NCBI RefSeq assembly: GCF_000379765.1 | Contig: NZ_KB903509.1 | Location: 237,769-301,768, forward strand | Length of the DNA stretch: 64,000 nucleotides | Reading direction: 5' to 3' | DNA from: Flexithrix dorotheae DSM 6795 | GTDB lineage: Bacteria; Bacteroidota; Bacteroidia; Cytophagales; Flammeovirgaceae | Shown: one piece after another, positions 55,683 through 64,000 of the stretch | Layout of the letters: every line of letters begins with the position of its first letter | How positions within the stretch are numbered: the first letter of the stretch is position 1 | The notes under the pieces: model-generated | Database searches by the model: none | What the model was told of the DNA's origin: nothing | What the model saw: only the letters and a program-made list of their open reading frames with translations | Made by a program: the position numbers and the translations under genes

Positions 55683-55713
55683 CAAATGTAGCAATCTCAT
55701 TTTTATTTGCAAA
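55683..55713 (-). promoter_or_regulatory. Promoter of tRNA-His
   Basis: On the minus strand TTTG (55710-55713) and TACATTTG (55683-55690) are 19 nt apart, a perfect match to the Bacteroidota TTTG-N19-TAnnTTTG promoter. The -7 box ends 13 nt before the tRNA 5' end. It sits in the short gap after the pyrC stop. Confidence 0.8.
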
Positions 55714-55718
55714 CTTTT

Positions 55719-57056
55719 TTAGCGTAAAAACTTCAATCTTTTTCCTAAAACTTTTTCATCCAGTTGTCCATCTCGATAGGCAACATGACCTGAAACTATT
55801 GTAAGGCTAATTTTCGACTGAAATTCATGGCCTTCAAAAGGAGACCATTTACATTTATATAAAATATTTTCTTTGCTTACCTTTTCTTTTTGCTTTAAAT
55901 CTACCAAGACCAAATCGGCCCAGAATCCTTCCCTTATGAATCCTCTTTCCTTTATTTGAAATAATTTTGCTGGATTATGGCAGGCTTTCTCCACAATTTT
56001 TTCCAAAGAGATCTTTCCTGATTTATGGAAATCGATCAGCGCCTGTAAGGAATGTTGAACTAATGGTCCTCCGGAGGGTGCTTTAAAATAAGAATTGTTT
56101 TTTTCTTCCAGGGTATGGGGTGCATGATCGGTAGCAATTACGTCTATTTTATCATCTAAAACCGCCTGAAAAATGGCATCTCGGTCTTGTGCAGTTTTCA
56201 CTGCAGGATTCCATTTAATATGCGTCCCTTTTTTATCATAATCCGCATCACTGAACCAAAGATGGTGCACACAAGCTTCGGAGGTGATTTTCTTTTCTTC
56301 CAGAGGCAGTGAATTATCAAATAGTTCCAGCTCCTTTGCAGTAGAGATGTGTAAAATATGCAGCCGGGTTCCATACTTTTTGGCTAACCCAACCGCCTGG
56401 GAGGAAGAAGCATAGCAGGCCTCCTCACTTCTGATTAAGGGATGATATTTGATGGGCAAATCCTCTCCGTACTTTGCTAAAAAATCTTTTTCGTTTTGTT
56501 TAATGATTGGTGTTTTTTCACAATGGGTAGCTATTAGCATATCAATTTGTGAAAAAATATTACTTAAAACCACTTCATCATCTACCAGCATATTTCCGGT
56601 AGACGACCCCATGAATACCTTTACCCCACAAACTGTATTTTTATCGACCTTTTTGAGCTCTTCCAGATTATCATTGGACCCTCCCATAAAAAAGGAATAG
56701 TTGGCTAGAGAACTTTTTGAAGCAATTGCATATTTATCCTCTAATAATTCAACTGTTGTGGCATTAGGAACTGTATTCGGCATTTCCATAAACGAAGTAA
56801 CTCCTCCGGCTACAGCAGCCCTTGATTCCGTATAAATATTACCCTTATGCGTTAATCCTGGTTCCCGGAAATGAACCTGGTCATCAATAAGGCCTGGCAA
56901 TAAATATTTTCCATCAGCATCAATTATTTCTTCTGCCTCCTCCCCCGAAAGGTTTTTATCGATTTTCTGGATAAATCCGTCTTTAATCAAAACATCCCCC
57001 TGAATTATACTTCCTTCATTTACAATATTGGCATTTAGTATCAAAATTGACTTCAT
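55719..57056 (-). CDS. pyrC: Dihydroorotase
   Basis: Pyrimidine-synthesis amidohydrolase that interconverts carbamoyl-aspartate and dihydroorotate. The 445-residue barrel shows VHFREPGLTHKGN at residue about 62, the carboxylated-lysine region GVKVFMGSSTGNM, ATHCE, LHILHISTAKE and the catalytic Asp in VIATDHAPHTLEEK. The first metal-binding His of the usual H-x-H is replaced by Gln (DDQVHFREPG). I recall this DDQVHF form as common in Bacteroidota dihydroorotases, so it is probably functional. Flanked by a terminator upstream and tRNA-His downstream. Confidence 0.9.
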   Translation of the reverse strand: MKSILILNANIVNEGSIIQGDVLIKDGFIQKIDKNLSGEEAEEIIDADGKYLLPGLIDDQVHFREPGLTHKGNIYTESRAAVAGGVTSFMEMPNTVPNATTVELLEDKYAIASKSSLANYSFFMGGSNDNLEELKKVDKNTVCGVKVFMGSSTGNMLVDDEVVLSNIFSQIDMLIATHCEKTPIIKQNEKDFLAKYGEDLPIKYHPLIRSEEACYASSSQAVGLAKKYGTRLHILHISTAKELELFDNSLPLEEKKITSEACVHHLWFSDADYDKKGTHIKWNPAVKTAQDRDAIFQAVLDDKIDVIATDHAPHTLEEKNNSYFKAPSGGPLVQHSLQALIDFHKSGKISLEKIVEKACHNPAKLFQIKERGFIREGFWADLVLVDLKQKEKVSKENILYKCKWSPFEGHEFQSKISLTIVSGHVAYRDGQLDEKVLGKRLKFLR

Positions 57057-57150
57057 TGTTCATCTGTTTTTTATTCACGCAAAGAGGAGATTTCCTCCCA
57101 TCATTTTATGCCAATATAAAACAATGAAAAGAATTTATCAGATTTAAAAT

Positions 57151-57186
57151 AAAAAAAGCTAACCCGGTAAGGAGTTAGCTTTTTTT
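57151..57186 (-). terminator. Terminator after the KTSC-like gene
   Basis: A perfect 13-bp stem (AAAAAAAGCTAAC/GTTAGCTTTTTTT) with a 10-nt loop, 16 nt after the stop of the minus-strand gene at 57203. It can work in both directions. Confidence 0.87.
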
Positions 57187-57202
57187 CAATGATAGAATTG
57201 GC

Positions 57203-57484
57203 TTATAACAAGTCCAGGAATTTATGGATTATACTTTGGTTTTTCTTAGTTACTTTCTCTTTATATTTTTGTTCCCCAACCACCTCAAAAAGTGCTCGGC
57301 CAACAGATTCGGACTCTATTATAGTTTGATAAACCGGTTTGGAAATGTTTTTGAAGACCTTTTTCTTCCCTTTCCATTTCCCTTTTTTAAACTTTACCTC
57401 CAGTTCTTTTCCCTGTTCAGAATATCGCATATATTCTAATACAGTAGACCGGTTGGTAAGGTCCTTTTCTAGAATAAATTCCAT
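57203..57484 (-). CDS. KTSC-like small protein
   Basis: A 93-residue cytosolic protein. The segment STVLEYMRYSEQGKELEVKFKKGKW ... ISKPVYQTIIESESVGRALFEVV resembles the KTSC pattern (short beta strands followed by an S-x-G helix), which in other proteins associates with nucleic-acid and lysyl-tRNA synthetase-linked proteins. The match is by eye only. It lies 131 nt downstream of rsgA on the same strand and is followed by a strong terminator, so it may be the last gene of a waaA-rsgA transcript. Function is unknown. Confidence 0.6.
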   Translation of the reverse strand: MEFILEKDLTNRSTVLEYMRYSEQGKELEVKFKKGKWKGKKKVFKNISKPVYQTIIESESVGRALFEVVGEQKYKEKVTKKNQSIIHKFLDLL

Positions 57485-57615
57485 AGCTCTAATTCGTATA
57501 AAATGTCAGTTAGTATTCTAGAAACGACAAATTCACCCTATAGTATTAGGATTATCCAATAACATCTGTTAATAATCTAATTAATGACCAGTCTTGGGCA
57601 GAAATAGCAACCTTG

Positions 57616-58542
57616 TTACCTTCTGTTGTCTTCATTTTCCAGAATACTCAGGTAACTAAAATACCGGCTTTGGACCAGTTCATCCTCCTCCACAGCCTTT
57701 ATTACAGCACATCCTGGTTCATGCACATGAGTACAATTATAAAATTTACAATTGGCAGTTAACTCCCGAATTTCCGGAAAATAAAACCCAAGTTCATTTT
57801 CTTCCAGGTCGATTATTCCCAGTTCTTTTATACCAGGCGTATCAATCAGAAAAGTATCCTCATCCAGTCGAAACATTTCGGCAAACGTTGTGGTATGTAC
57901 TCCCTTATTGGCAAAATCAGAAATCTCGGAGGTTCTTTGTTGAGCATCCGGAATCATTTGATTAATGATGGTAGATTTTCCTACTCCTGAATGACCCGCA
58001 ATCAGGTTTTTTTTCCCCTTTAATATTTTTTGAAGTCGGGATAAATCGGTCCCTTCCAAAGCCGATATCAAGATACATTGATAGCCAAGTTCGGTATATA
58101 AACTTTCCAGGGCTTTCTGGTATTCCAGATCTTCGTCAGAAAGCAGATCAGCTTTATTAAAAACGATTAAGACAGGCACCTGAAATGACTCAGCAGAAAC
58201 CAGAAATCTATCCAAAAATCCCAAAGAAGTTTTGGGCTCTTTTAAAGTGAAAATAATAATTGCCAAATCAATATTGGCAGCAATAATTTGGGAATCCCAT
58301 TTCTTATGGGTGGATTGTCGGATGATATAATTACTCCTGTCATGGATTTCTTTGATTAAAGCGGAATCCTCCTCGCCTTTTTCCATTTCAAAATCCACAT
58401 AGTCTCCAACAGCAATAGGATTAGTTCTTTTAAAACCTTTCAGTTTTAATTTCCCTCTCAACCGTCCTTTAATTACCTTGTTATTGTCATCCAGTATATC
58501 ATACCATGACCCTGTAGATCTTATAATTAATCCTTTTTTCAA
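57616..58542 (-). CDS. rsgA: Ribosome small-subunit-dependent GTPase A
   Basis: Circularly permuted GTPase that acts late in 30S ribosomal subunit maturation. An OB-fold comes first (RGKLKLKGFKRTNPIAVGDYVDFE), then the permuted G motifs: NKADLL (G4), the P-loop GHSGVGKSTIINQM (G1) and DTPGIKELG (G3). A C-terminal zinc-binding region, CKFYNCTHVHEPGCAV, is intact. The 308-residue length is standard. It starts 34 nt after the waaA stop, which suggests cotranscription. Confidence 0.96.
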   Translation of the reverse strand: MKKGLIIRSTGSWYDILDDNNKVIKGRLRGKLKLKGFKRTNPIAVGDYVDFEMEKGEEDSALIKEIHDRSNYIIRQSTHKKWDSQIIAANIDLAIIIFTLKEPKTSLGFLDRFLVSAESFQVPVLIVFNKADLLSDEDLEYQKALESLYTELGYQCILISALEGTDLSRLQKILKGKKNLIAGHSGVGKSTIINQMIPDAQQRTSEISDFANKGVHTTTFAEMFRLDEDTFLIDTPGIKELGIIDLEENELGFYFPEIRELTANCKFYNCTHVHEPGCAVIKAVEEDELVQSRYFSYLSILENEDNRR

Positions 58543-58576
58543 GATTTCTTTTTGAAATTTTACCTAAACTTTCTAT

Positions 58577-59842
58577 TCAACCATTATCATTTTCCAATTT
58601 TTGGAGTTCCCTTGTACAAAAGGATATAATTTTATCCGTAGCACCAATATTTTCGGCAATATATTCTTTACATTTTCGCCCCGCTTCTATTCTTATTTCA
58701 TTATTCGAATAAAAATCCTGAAACTTTTGAGCGAATTCAAATTTATCTTTTACAGAAAAAGCCCCCTCTATTTCCACCAGGTCAACCGCCTCCTTAAACT
58801 TTGAATATTCCTTTCCAAAAAATACCGGAATTCCATAAGTAGCCGGCTCCAGGATATTATGCAGACCTTTATCGAAGGCCCCACCCACATAAGCAATTTC
58901 TCCGTACTGATAAAGAGATGACAGCATACCCACGTTATCAATGACTAAAATTTCCTGATCCTTCACATTCTCCAGAGTTGCCTCTGAATAAAAGATTAAT
59001 TTTTTCTTCGAGAATGCTTTTTTTATTTCATTGATGTAGGAAGGACCAATTTCATGAGGGGCAAAAACTAATTTTATGGGATTGGCAAATTGATTGATCA
59101 TGTGTGCTACTACTTCCAGATCAGGTGACCAGCTACTTCCTACTACAAGGGTGAATTCATTGTTTTTAAAAGTCCGTACTATCGAAAAGTCTTTCTTTTG
59201 CTCCACAATTTCTTTCACCCGGTCAAAACGAGTATCTCCGCCAATGGAAACCGCCCTAAGTCCGATCCCCTTTAGCAACTCCAGTGATTGGGAGTCCTGG
59301 ACAAAAATATGCTGGAAATTACTCAATATAGCCCGGTAAAATCCACCATAGGGTTTAAAAAATAACTGATTTTCACGGAAAATAGCAGAAAATGAAATAA
59401 CAGGAATCTGCTTATTTTTTAACTCAGAAAGGTAATGATGCCAAAATTCGTATTTTACAAAAAAAGCAAAAGCGGGTTGGACCACCGCCAAAAACTTAGC
59501 TGCATTCTGTTTAGTATCGATTGGCAGGTAAAAAATCCAGTCTGCCACTTCGTAATTCTTTCTTACTTCATATCCACTTGGGGAAAAAAAAGTAAGCAGA
59601 ATTCTATAAGATGGTAACTCTCTATGTAAACGTTCAATTACAGGCCTTGCCTGTTCAAACTCTCCTAATGAGGCGCAATGAAACCACAGAACCTTTGTAT
59701 TATTAGAATTAATTTTTTTTTCTAATTGGTCAAGTAAATTTTTTCTACCCTCAACAAATAACTGTGCCTTTTTATTGAAAGTTGAAAATATTAGGATAAG
59801 GTACCAATATATTTTTATTCCAAGATTGTAGAGAAATTTCAT
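58577..59842 (-). CDS. waaA: 3-deoxy-D-manno-octulosonic acid transferase
   Basis: Inner-membrane-associated glycosyltransferase (GT30) that adds Kdo to lipid A precursors. From ATG 59842 it is 421 residues; the frame opens 22 codons earlier without conserved sequence. An N-terminal membrane anchor (MKFLYNLGIKIYWYLILIF) is followed by VLWFHCASLGEFEQARPVIE with the catalytic Glu region, LTFFSPSGYEV and VKYEFWHHYL. The C-terminal Rossmann domain carries LVVGSSWSPDLE, FAPHEIG, and YVGGAFDKGLHNILEPATYGIPVFFG, which bind CMP-Kdo. It implies Kdo-containing lipid A in this organism. Confidence 0.94.
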   Translation of the reverse strand: MKFLYNLGIKIYWYLILIFSTFNKKAQLFVEGRKNLLDQLEKKINSNNTKVLWFHCASLGEFEQARPVIERLHRELPSYRILLTFFSPSGYEVRKNYEVADWIFYLPIDTKQNAAKFLAVVQPAFAFFVKYEFWHHYLSELKNKQIPVISFSAIFRENQLFFKPYGGFYRAILSNFQHIFVQDSQSLELLKGIGLRAVSIGGDTRFDRVKEIVEQKKDFSIVRTFKNNEFTLVVGSSWSPDLEVVAHMINQFANPIKLVFAPHEIGPSYINEIKKAFSKKKLIFYSEATLENVKDQEILVIDNVGMLSSLYQYGEIAYVGGAFDKGLHNILEPATYGIPVFFGKEYSKFKEAVDLVEIEGAFSVKDKFEFAQKFQDFYSNNEIRIEAGRKCKEYIAENIGATDKIISFCTRELQKLENDNG

Positions 59843-60039
59843 TGAGTACTTGTGCCAGTAATGTAGTAGAATTTTCAAAATTGAATAGGCAGAGAAAGCT
59901 TTATTCAAAAATAACCTATTCTAAACTGGCTACAATCTTACAAAAAATTTATCGAAGGAATTTACTTTTTAGTTTAAAGGATTTTTGCTATCAATCCATA
60001 AACCTAAATTGAGATAAACTCACTAAGAAATTTTGCAAC

Positions 60040-60549
60040 CTAATTTTTGCCGTAAATACTCAATTTACTTTTCAACTCTTTTCTTGCAATATGAATTCTG
60101 TTTTTTACAGTTCCTATAGGAATTTGTAAATTATCAGCTATTTCATGGTACTTATAACCCTGAAAATGCATTAAAAAAGGAACCTTGTAGGTATCATCCA
60201 GGTGAGTAATTGCATTCTGTATATCCTTCATGGCAAATGAAGAAAAAGCAAGATTCTCTGTTACCTCTGAAGTGGAATTGATGAAATGCAGGTTATCGGT
60301 AGTATCCACAAAAGTCTTCCTTCTGGCTAGCCTCTGGCAATTCGTAATAAAAGTATTTTTCATAATGGTATACAACCAGGCCTTCAAATTAGTGCCCTGA
60401 GCAAACTTATCTCTATTGGAATATGCCTTTAACATAGTATCTTGTATAAGATCATTGGCATCTTCCAAATCTTTTGTAAGTTTTATTGCAAAAGGCTTTA
60501 GCGATGGAGAAACTTCTTTAAGCGAATAACTGAATTCTAGAGCTGTCAT
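60040..60549 (-). CDS. ECF-type RNA polymerase sigma factor (RpoE-like)
   Basis: A 169-residue ECF sigma factor. Region 2: LKPFAIKLTKDLEDANDLIQDTMLKAYSNRDKF and NLKAWLYTIMKNTFITNCQRLARR. Region 4: HLDDTYKVPFLMHFQGYKYHEIADNLQIPIGTVKNRIHIARKELKSKL with a normal helix-turn-helix. No anti-sigma gene is adjacent on either side. Its promoter is overlaid by three TTGTTWAACAA-type palindromes (separate entry), so expression is probably held down by a repressor encoded elsewhere. Target genes may include the divergent phospholipase-like gene; this is unproven. Confidence 0.93.
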   Translation of the reverse strand: MTALEFSYSLKEVSPSLKPFAIKLTKDLEDANDLIQDTMLKAYSNRDKFAQGTNLKAWLYTIMKNTFITNCQRLARRKTFVDTTDNLHFINSTSEVTENLAFSSFAMKDIQNAITHLDDTYKVPFLMHFQGYKYHEIADNLQIPIGTVKNRIHIARKELKSKLSIYGKN

Positions 60550-60595
60550 GATTTAAAAATTTAGTTAAGTGGTTTTGTTTAAGGCTGAACTAATA

Positions 60596-60650
60596 TTGTT
60601 AAACAAATATAACATTTTTTGTTTAACAAATGCAAGTATTTATTAAACAA
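60596..60650 (-). promoter_or_regulatory. Operator boxes and promoter of the ECF sigma gene
   Basis: Three 11-bp palindromes: TTGTTAAACAA (60596-60606), TTGTTTAACAA (60619-60629) and TTATTAAACAA (60640-60650), spaced 23 and 21 nt (two helical turns). On the minus strand the promoter elements are TTG in CTTG (60633-60636) and TATATTTG (60604-60611), 21 nt apart. Box one overlaps the -7 element, box two lies in the spacer and box three is upstream. A related ATGTTTAACAA at 60785-60795 lies before the divergent gene. The 277-nt gap holds nothing else. Confidence 0.72.
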
Positions 60651-60826
60651 TTTTATCATCAATACTCGCTATGCAACATAACAAAAAACTATCATTACGC
60701 CACATTAAAACACAAATAACTTAAAATCAGCACTATACAAGCAAAAGATAGGACATTAAACACACTAAAAACAGATAAATTAAAATGTTTAACAATTTTT
60801 ACTTTTAATTAAACAAAATAAAAAAA

Positions 60827-61840
60827 ATGAATTCAAGTCTGATTTTCTTCCTCATTATCAAAATTCTAACCTGTAACACTTCCTGTTTTCAGATTAATGA
60901 AAGCAAACCAGTTAGGAATTATTGGGGATTTTATGCTCACAGGTTGATCAACAAATCCGCAGTTTTCTTATTACCTCCCGAAATGTTTGGGTTTTATAAA
61001 AAAAACATCCGATACATCGAGGAAAATGCAGTAAATCCTGATGCCAGAAGATATATTATCAGAGAGGAGGCTCCGCGTCATTATATTGATTTAGATGTTT
61101 ATGGTGAACATCCTTTTGATAGTTTGCCCAAATACTGGAAGGAGGCCGTGGAAAAATATGGGTTGGACACACTAAATAATTACGGAATTGTTCCCTGGCA
61201 TATCCATACCATGAAGTTCCGGCTCACAGAAGCTTTTAAAAGAAAGGACACAGAATACATCCTCAAAATGTCTACAGAAATAGGCCATTATATTGCTGAT
61301 GCCAATGTTCCTTTGCATACTACTGAAAACTATAATGGTCAATTAACTAACCAGGTAGGTATTCATGGGCTTTGGGAGTCTAGGTTACCAGAAATGTTTG
61401 CACCACATTATAACTTATTTATGAATAAAGCTAAATACCTGGAAAACACTCAATTAGAGGCCTGGAATGCAGTAAGAAACGCCAATATGGCACTGGATTC
61501 TGTCCTTAAATTTGAAAGAGAAGCCACACAAAAAATCGGAATTGATAAAAAGTATAGTTTTGAGGAGGGTAAGCATCAAAGAGTATATTCAAAAGATTTT
61601 TGCAAGGTTTACCATAAAATGTTAAATGGAATGGTAGAAAGGAGAATGAGAGCTTCCATAAAAATGGTGGCTGATTTTTGGTTTACCTCCTGGGTAGATG
61701 CTGGTCAACCCGATCTCAATTTACTTTTAGATCCCAATTTTTCAGAAGAGCAATTTCAGCAAATGCAAATAGAAAGAAAGCGGGATGCGCAATCCAAAAA
61801 AGTAAACTCACGACAGCATGAAACCGTACCAATTGATTAA
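60827..61840 (+). CDS. Zinc-dependent phospholipase C-like (S1/P1-fold) exported protein
   Basis: A 337-residue exported protein (signal MNSSLIFFLIIKILTC, cleavage near TSCF). The helical zinc-dependent phospholipase C/S1-P1 nuclease fold is suggested by the ordered metal-ligand blocks: W-G near the mature start (YWGFYAHRLIN), RHYIDLD, VPWHIH, then MSTEIGHYIADANVPLHTTENYNGQ and GIHGLWESRLPE. Together these give the W/H/D/H/H/E set of a trinuclear zinc site. The substrate could be phospholipid or nucleic acid; sequence does not settle it. It is divergent from the ECF sigma gene, and a TTGTTWAACAA-like box lies 32 nt upstream of the start. Confidence 0.83.
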   Translation: MNSSLIFFLIIKILTCNTSCFQINESKPVRNYWGFYAHRLINKSAVFLLPPEMFGFYKKNIRYIEENAVNPDARRYIIREEAPRHYIDLDVYGEHPFDSLPKYWKEAVEKYGLDTLNNYGIVPWHIHTMKFRLTEAFKRKDTEYILKMSTEIGHYIADANVPLHTTENYNGQLTNQVGIHGLWESRLPEMFAPHYNLFMNKAKYLENTQLEAWNAVRNANMALDSVLKFEREATQKIGIDKKYSFEEGKHQRVYSKDFCKVYHKMLNGMVERRMRASIKMVADFWFTSWVDAGQPDLNLLLDPNFSEEQFQQMQIERKRDAQSKKVNSRQHETVPID

Positions 61841-62186
61841 GGTAACCAGGAAGGGTCCCAGTAATAAATATGTCTGCTGCTATGTAGTGGAAATTGTGCT
61901 TTATTAAAAACTCCTTCCCCTTGCTTTAATTTATGGTCAGGATTTGCGTAAATTTGGGTCCGGAATTGATTAATGCAAATAATCTCCTTCATTATTGGTA
62001 TATTTTTTATCTTTTACCAATAATATTTTTTGGAGAAGCAAAATGAACCATACTCAATGGAACAATTACGTATAATCTCCCAAACAATATTCATTTGGGT
62101 ACAATTTTTCGGATGTAGATAATAGGATTTTTTCTTTAATACTTTTATTCCAAATTGATTCTATCTTTTAATAGTAATACTTCTTT
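61841..62186. other. Intergenic region without a supported gene
   Basis: A 346-nt spacer between the phospholipase-like gene and upp. There is no open frame of note, no hairpin with a T run, and no repeat that I can support. Confidence 0.5.
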
Positions 62187-62828
62187 ATGTTTATACTTAC
62201 CAAGGAAAATTCTATAGCAAATCATATCATTGCGGAGCTAAGAGATGTGAAAATTCAAAAGGATAGCTATAAATTCAGAAAAAACCTGGAAAGACTCGGT
62301 TGGTTTCTGGGATATGAAATCTCCAAAACCCTTCAATATCAGCCACATGAGGTACAAACGCCACTAGGAACTTCCCAAACTTCTTTAATAAAAGATGAAG
62401 TAGTATTGGCAACAATACTTAGAGCAGGCCTGCCGTTTTACCAAGGGTTTGTGAATATTTTTGAACAGGCAGAAAGTGCCTTCATTGGAGCATACAGACA
62501 GGAAAATAATTCAGATATTGAAATTAGTGTGAACCTGGAATACCTGGCGTCTCCTAATTTAGATGGGAAAGTATTAATTCTGATTGATCCGATGTTAGCC
62601 ACAGGAAAATCCTTAGTTCTGGCGATCAATAATTTATTAAAAAACGGAAAGCCAAAGCAAATCCACGTGGTAACTGCTATTGCCAGTGAACCCGGAGTAA
62701 AATACCTGACAGAAAACATAGAATGTGAATTATGGATTGGTGCTTTGGACTCAATATTAAATGCGAAATCTTATATTGTGCCGGGGCTTGGAGATGCAGG
62801 AGATTTGTCATTTGGGGAAAAACTTTAA
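62187..62828 (+). CDS. upp: Uracil phosphoribosyltransferase
   Basis: Pyrimidine-salvage enzyme making UMP from uracil and PRPP. The 213-residue protein shows the UPRTase fold: LRDVKIQKDSYKFRKNLERLGWFLGYEISKTL at the N-terminus, VVLATILRAGLPFYQGF, the PRPP-binding motif LILIDPMLATGKSL, and the uracil-binding C-terminus SYIVPGLGDAGDLSFG. All motifs are intact. A CaCA exchanger gene begins 18 nt after the stop, so they may be cotranscribed. Confidence 0.93.
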   Translation: MFILTKENSIANHIIAELRDVKIQKDSYKFRKNLERLGWFLGYEISKTLQYQPHEVQTPLGTSQTSLIKDEVVLATILRAGLPFYQGFVNIFEQAESAFIGAYRQENNSDIEISVNLEYLASPNLDGKVLILIDPMLATGKSLVLAINNLLKNGKPKQIHVVTAIASEPGVKYLTENIECELWIGALDSILNAKSYIVPGLGDAGDLSFGEKL

Positions 62829-62846
62829 TCATTTGAACTTAACTAC

Positions 62847-63821
62847 ATGTTATTATACAAAATAGCCTTTTTAATTATTGGTCTTCTAATTTTAATTGGA
62901 GGGGGAGAATTTTTAGTAAGAGGAGCTTCCAGAATCGCACTAAGGCTACATTTATCTCCATTAGTAGTGGGATTAACAATAGTGGCATTCGGTACCTCTG
63001 CACCAGAACTATTTATTAGTGTGCAATCTGCTCTTGATGGCAGCCCTGATATGGCTATGGGCAACGTAATCGGTTCAAATATCTGTAATTTAGCTTTGGT
63101 ACTGGGTATTACCGCAGTTGTTTCTCCAATTGATGTACATTCTAATAGTATTAAAATCGACTGGCCAATGGCCATGGGAAGTTCAGTACTCCTTTTTATA
63201 CTGGTTAGGGAAAATTATCTGGTTAGGATTGAAGGACTCATTTTTGTAGCCATCCTTATTTTATACATCATATTTCTGATCAGGGAATCCAGAAAGGAAC
63301 ATAGAAGGGAAAAACTTGAGGACCTGGATATTGAAGACCTTGACCCAAAAGAATTAGAGTCAACTGCTCCTAAAGCCTGGTTCACTGATATAGGTTTAAT
63401 TATTTTAGGATGTGCAGGTTTATATTTCGGTTCGGAATGGTTTGTAAATGGTTCCAGAGATATTTTTAAAGACCTGGGTGTTTCGGATAGAATCATCGGT
63501 ATAGTAGTTTTGGCCCTTGGCACCAGCCTGCCCGAATTGGTAACATCTATTGTGGCTGCCATCCGGAAAAACACCGATCTTGCTATTGGCAACCTGATGG
63601 GCTCCAATATTTTCAATGTCTTGTCTATTTTAGGCATTACCAGTATTATCAAGGATATACATGTGAGCACTTCGATTGTAGGAGATATGTATTGGATGAT
63701 TGGGGTAACACTTTTGGTTTTTCCTTTAATGTTTTTTAACCGAAGGCTTGGGAAACTTCAGGGGGGAATTTTACTCTCTGTTTATTTTTATTATACCTAT
63801 TCTATTCTGGCAACGGTATAA
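62847..63821 (+). CDS. Calcium/sodium antiporter (CaCA family, YrbG-like)
   Basis: A 324-residue membrane exchanger with about ten helices and two inverted alpha repeats that form the ion site: VVGLTIVAFGTSAPELFISV with GNVIGSNICNLALVLG, and IGIVVLALGTSLPELVTSIV with GNLMGSNIFNVLSILG. Both G-T-S-x-P-E and G-N-x-x-G-S-N-x-x-N motifs are complete. A charged cytoplasmic loop (SRKEHRREKLEDLDIEDLDPKELE) joins the halves. It likely exports Ca2+ in exchange for Na+. It lies 18 nt after upp. Confidence 0.94.
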   Translation: MLLYKIAFLIIGLLILIGGGEFLVRGASRIALRLHLSPLVVGLTIVAFGTSAPELFISVQSALDGSPDMAMGNVIGSNICNLALVLGITAVVSPIDVHSNSIKIDWPMAMGSSVLLFILVRENYLVRIEGLIFVAILILYIIFLIRESRKEHRREKLEDLDIEDLDPKELESTAPKAWFTDIGLIILGCAGLYFGSEWFVNGSRDIFKDLGVSDRIIGIVVLALGTSLPELVTSIVAAIRKNTDLAIGNLMGSNIFNVLSILGITSIIKDIHVSTSIVGDMYWMIGVTLLVFPLMFFNRRLGKLQGGILLSVYFYYTYSILATV

Positions 63822-64000
63822 ATCTTTTTCAAAATTTACCAGGTATCTTTCTGGCATTGCCAACATATTTCCCTTTAAATTGCTATCCTTATACATAAGC
63901 AATTAACTTTGTGCATGTTTAGATAATTAGTCTGGGATTTATGTGGAGCCTTTTAATCAAATACCTGTCTGTTTTTTCAGGAAGCATGCTCAAATTTATT
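63822..64000. other. Window end, no supported gene
   Basis: The last 179 nt contain no complete open frame, hairpin with T run, or repeat that I can support. A gene may begin beyond the window edge. Confidence 0.4.

Overview
The window looks like a stretch of Bacteroidota chromosome, probably order Cytophagales. It is AT-rich and densely coded. It holds Bacteroidota-type promoters (TTTG, about 19-21 bases, TAnnTTTG), a BamA gene followed by a run of OmpH/Skp genes, M56 peptidases fused to TonB domains, SusC-like N-terminal motifs, a DnaX without the usual zinc-knuckle cysteines, and many lipoproteins. The genus assignment is inference.

Layout. 1-4.5 kb: the end of bamA and four OmpH genes carrying five OmpH domains. 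4.6-7.7 kb: BlaI-type repressor plus M56 sensor peptidase, with five 16-bp operators upstream. 7.7-16 kb: hemE, a secreted GH2 beta-galactosidase, a beta-barrel protein, a membrane-anchored GH10 enzyme, and an ECF sigma factor with a membrane TPR partner. 16-25 kb, minus strand: a decayed ArsR gene beside an SRPBCC gene, a glycosyltransferase, a small heat-shock protein, a thioredoxin-fold lipoprotein, a 1128-residue ThuA/sorbosone dehydrogenase/PKD/cytochrome c/CBM protein, and a DUF1080 lipoprotein. 24.7-32 kb: bestrophin, GNAT, dnaX broken at an A10 tract, dapA, an acyltransferase and an amidohydrolase lipoprotein. 32.3-36.2 kb: two more BlaI/M56 modules, convergent. 36-46 kb: VOC protein, DUF4136 lipoprotein, a repeat element, a ceramidase-like protein, a membrane-tethered winged-helix protein, a 14-bp minisatellite, then a PSD1/DUF1553 cytochrome and a DUF1501 protein. 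46-64 kb is mostly housekeeping: rpoN, membrane proteins, fabG, a penicillin-binding protein, tRNA-His, dihydroorotase, rsgA, waaA, an ECF sigma factor with operator boxes, a phospholipase C-like protein, upp and a Ca/Na exchanger.

The most interesting content is regulatory. Three BlaI/M56 modules lie within 32 kb, and each has its own operator version of one plan (5-bp arm, 6-bp centre, 5-bp arm): TACGA/TCGTA five times, TACTA/TAGTA twice, AACTA/TAGTT three times. Two of the three sets sit on recognisable promoters. This looks like three insulated copies of one sense-and-derepress circuit with diverged specificity. A separate operator family, TTGTTWAACAA, overlaps the promoter of the ECF sigma gene at 60.5 kb. 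dnaX carries a slippery A10 run placed to give a short gamma-like and a long tau-like product.

Limits: all family calls come from reading motifs, with no database search. Frameshifts at homopolymers or near gene ends could be assembly errors. Promoter and terminator calls are by eye.
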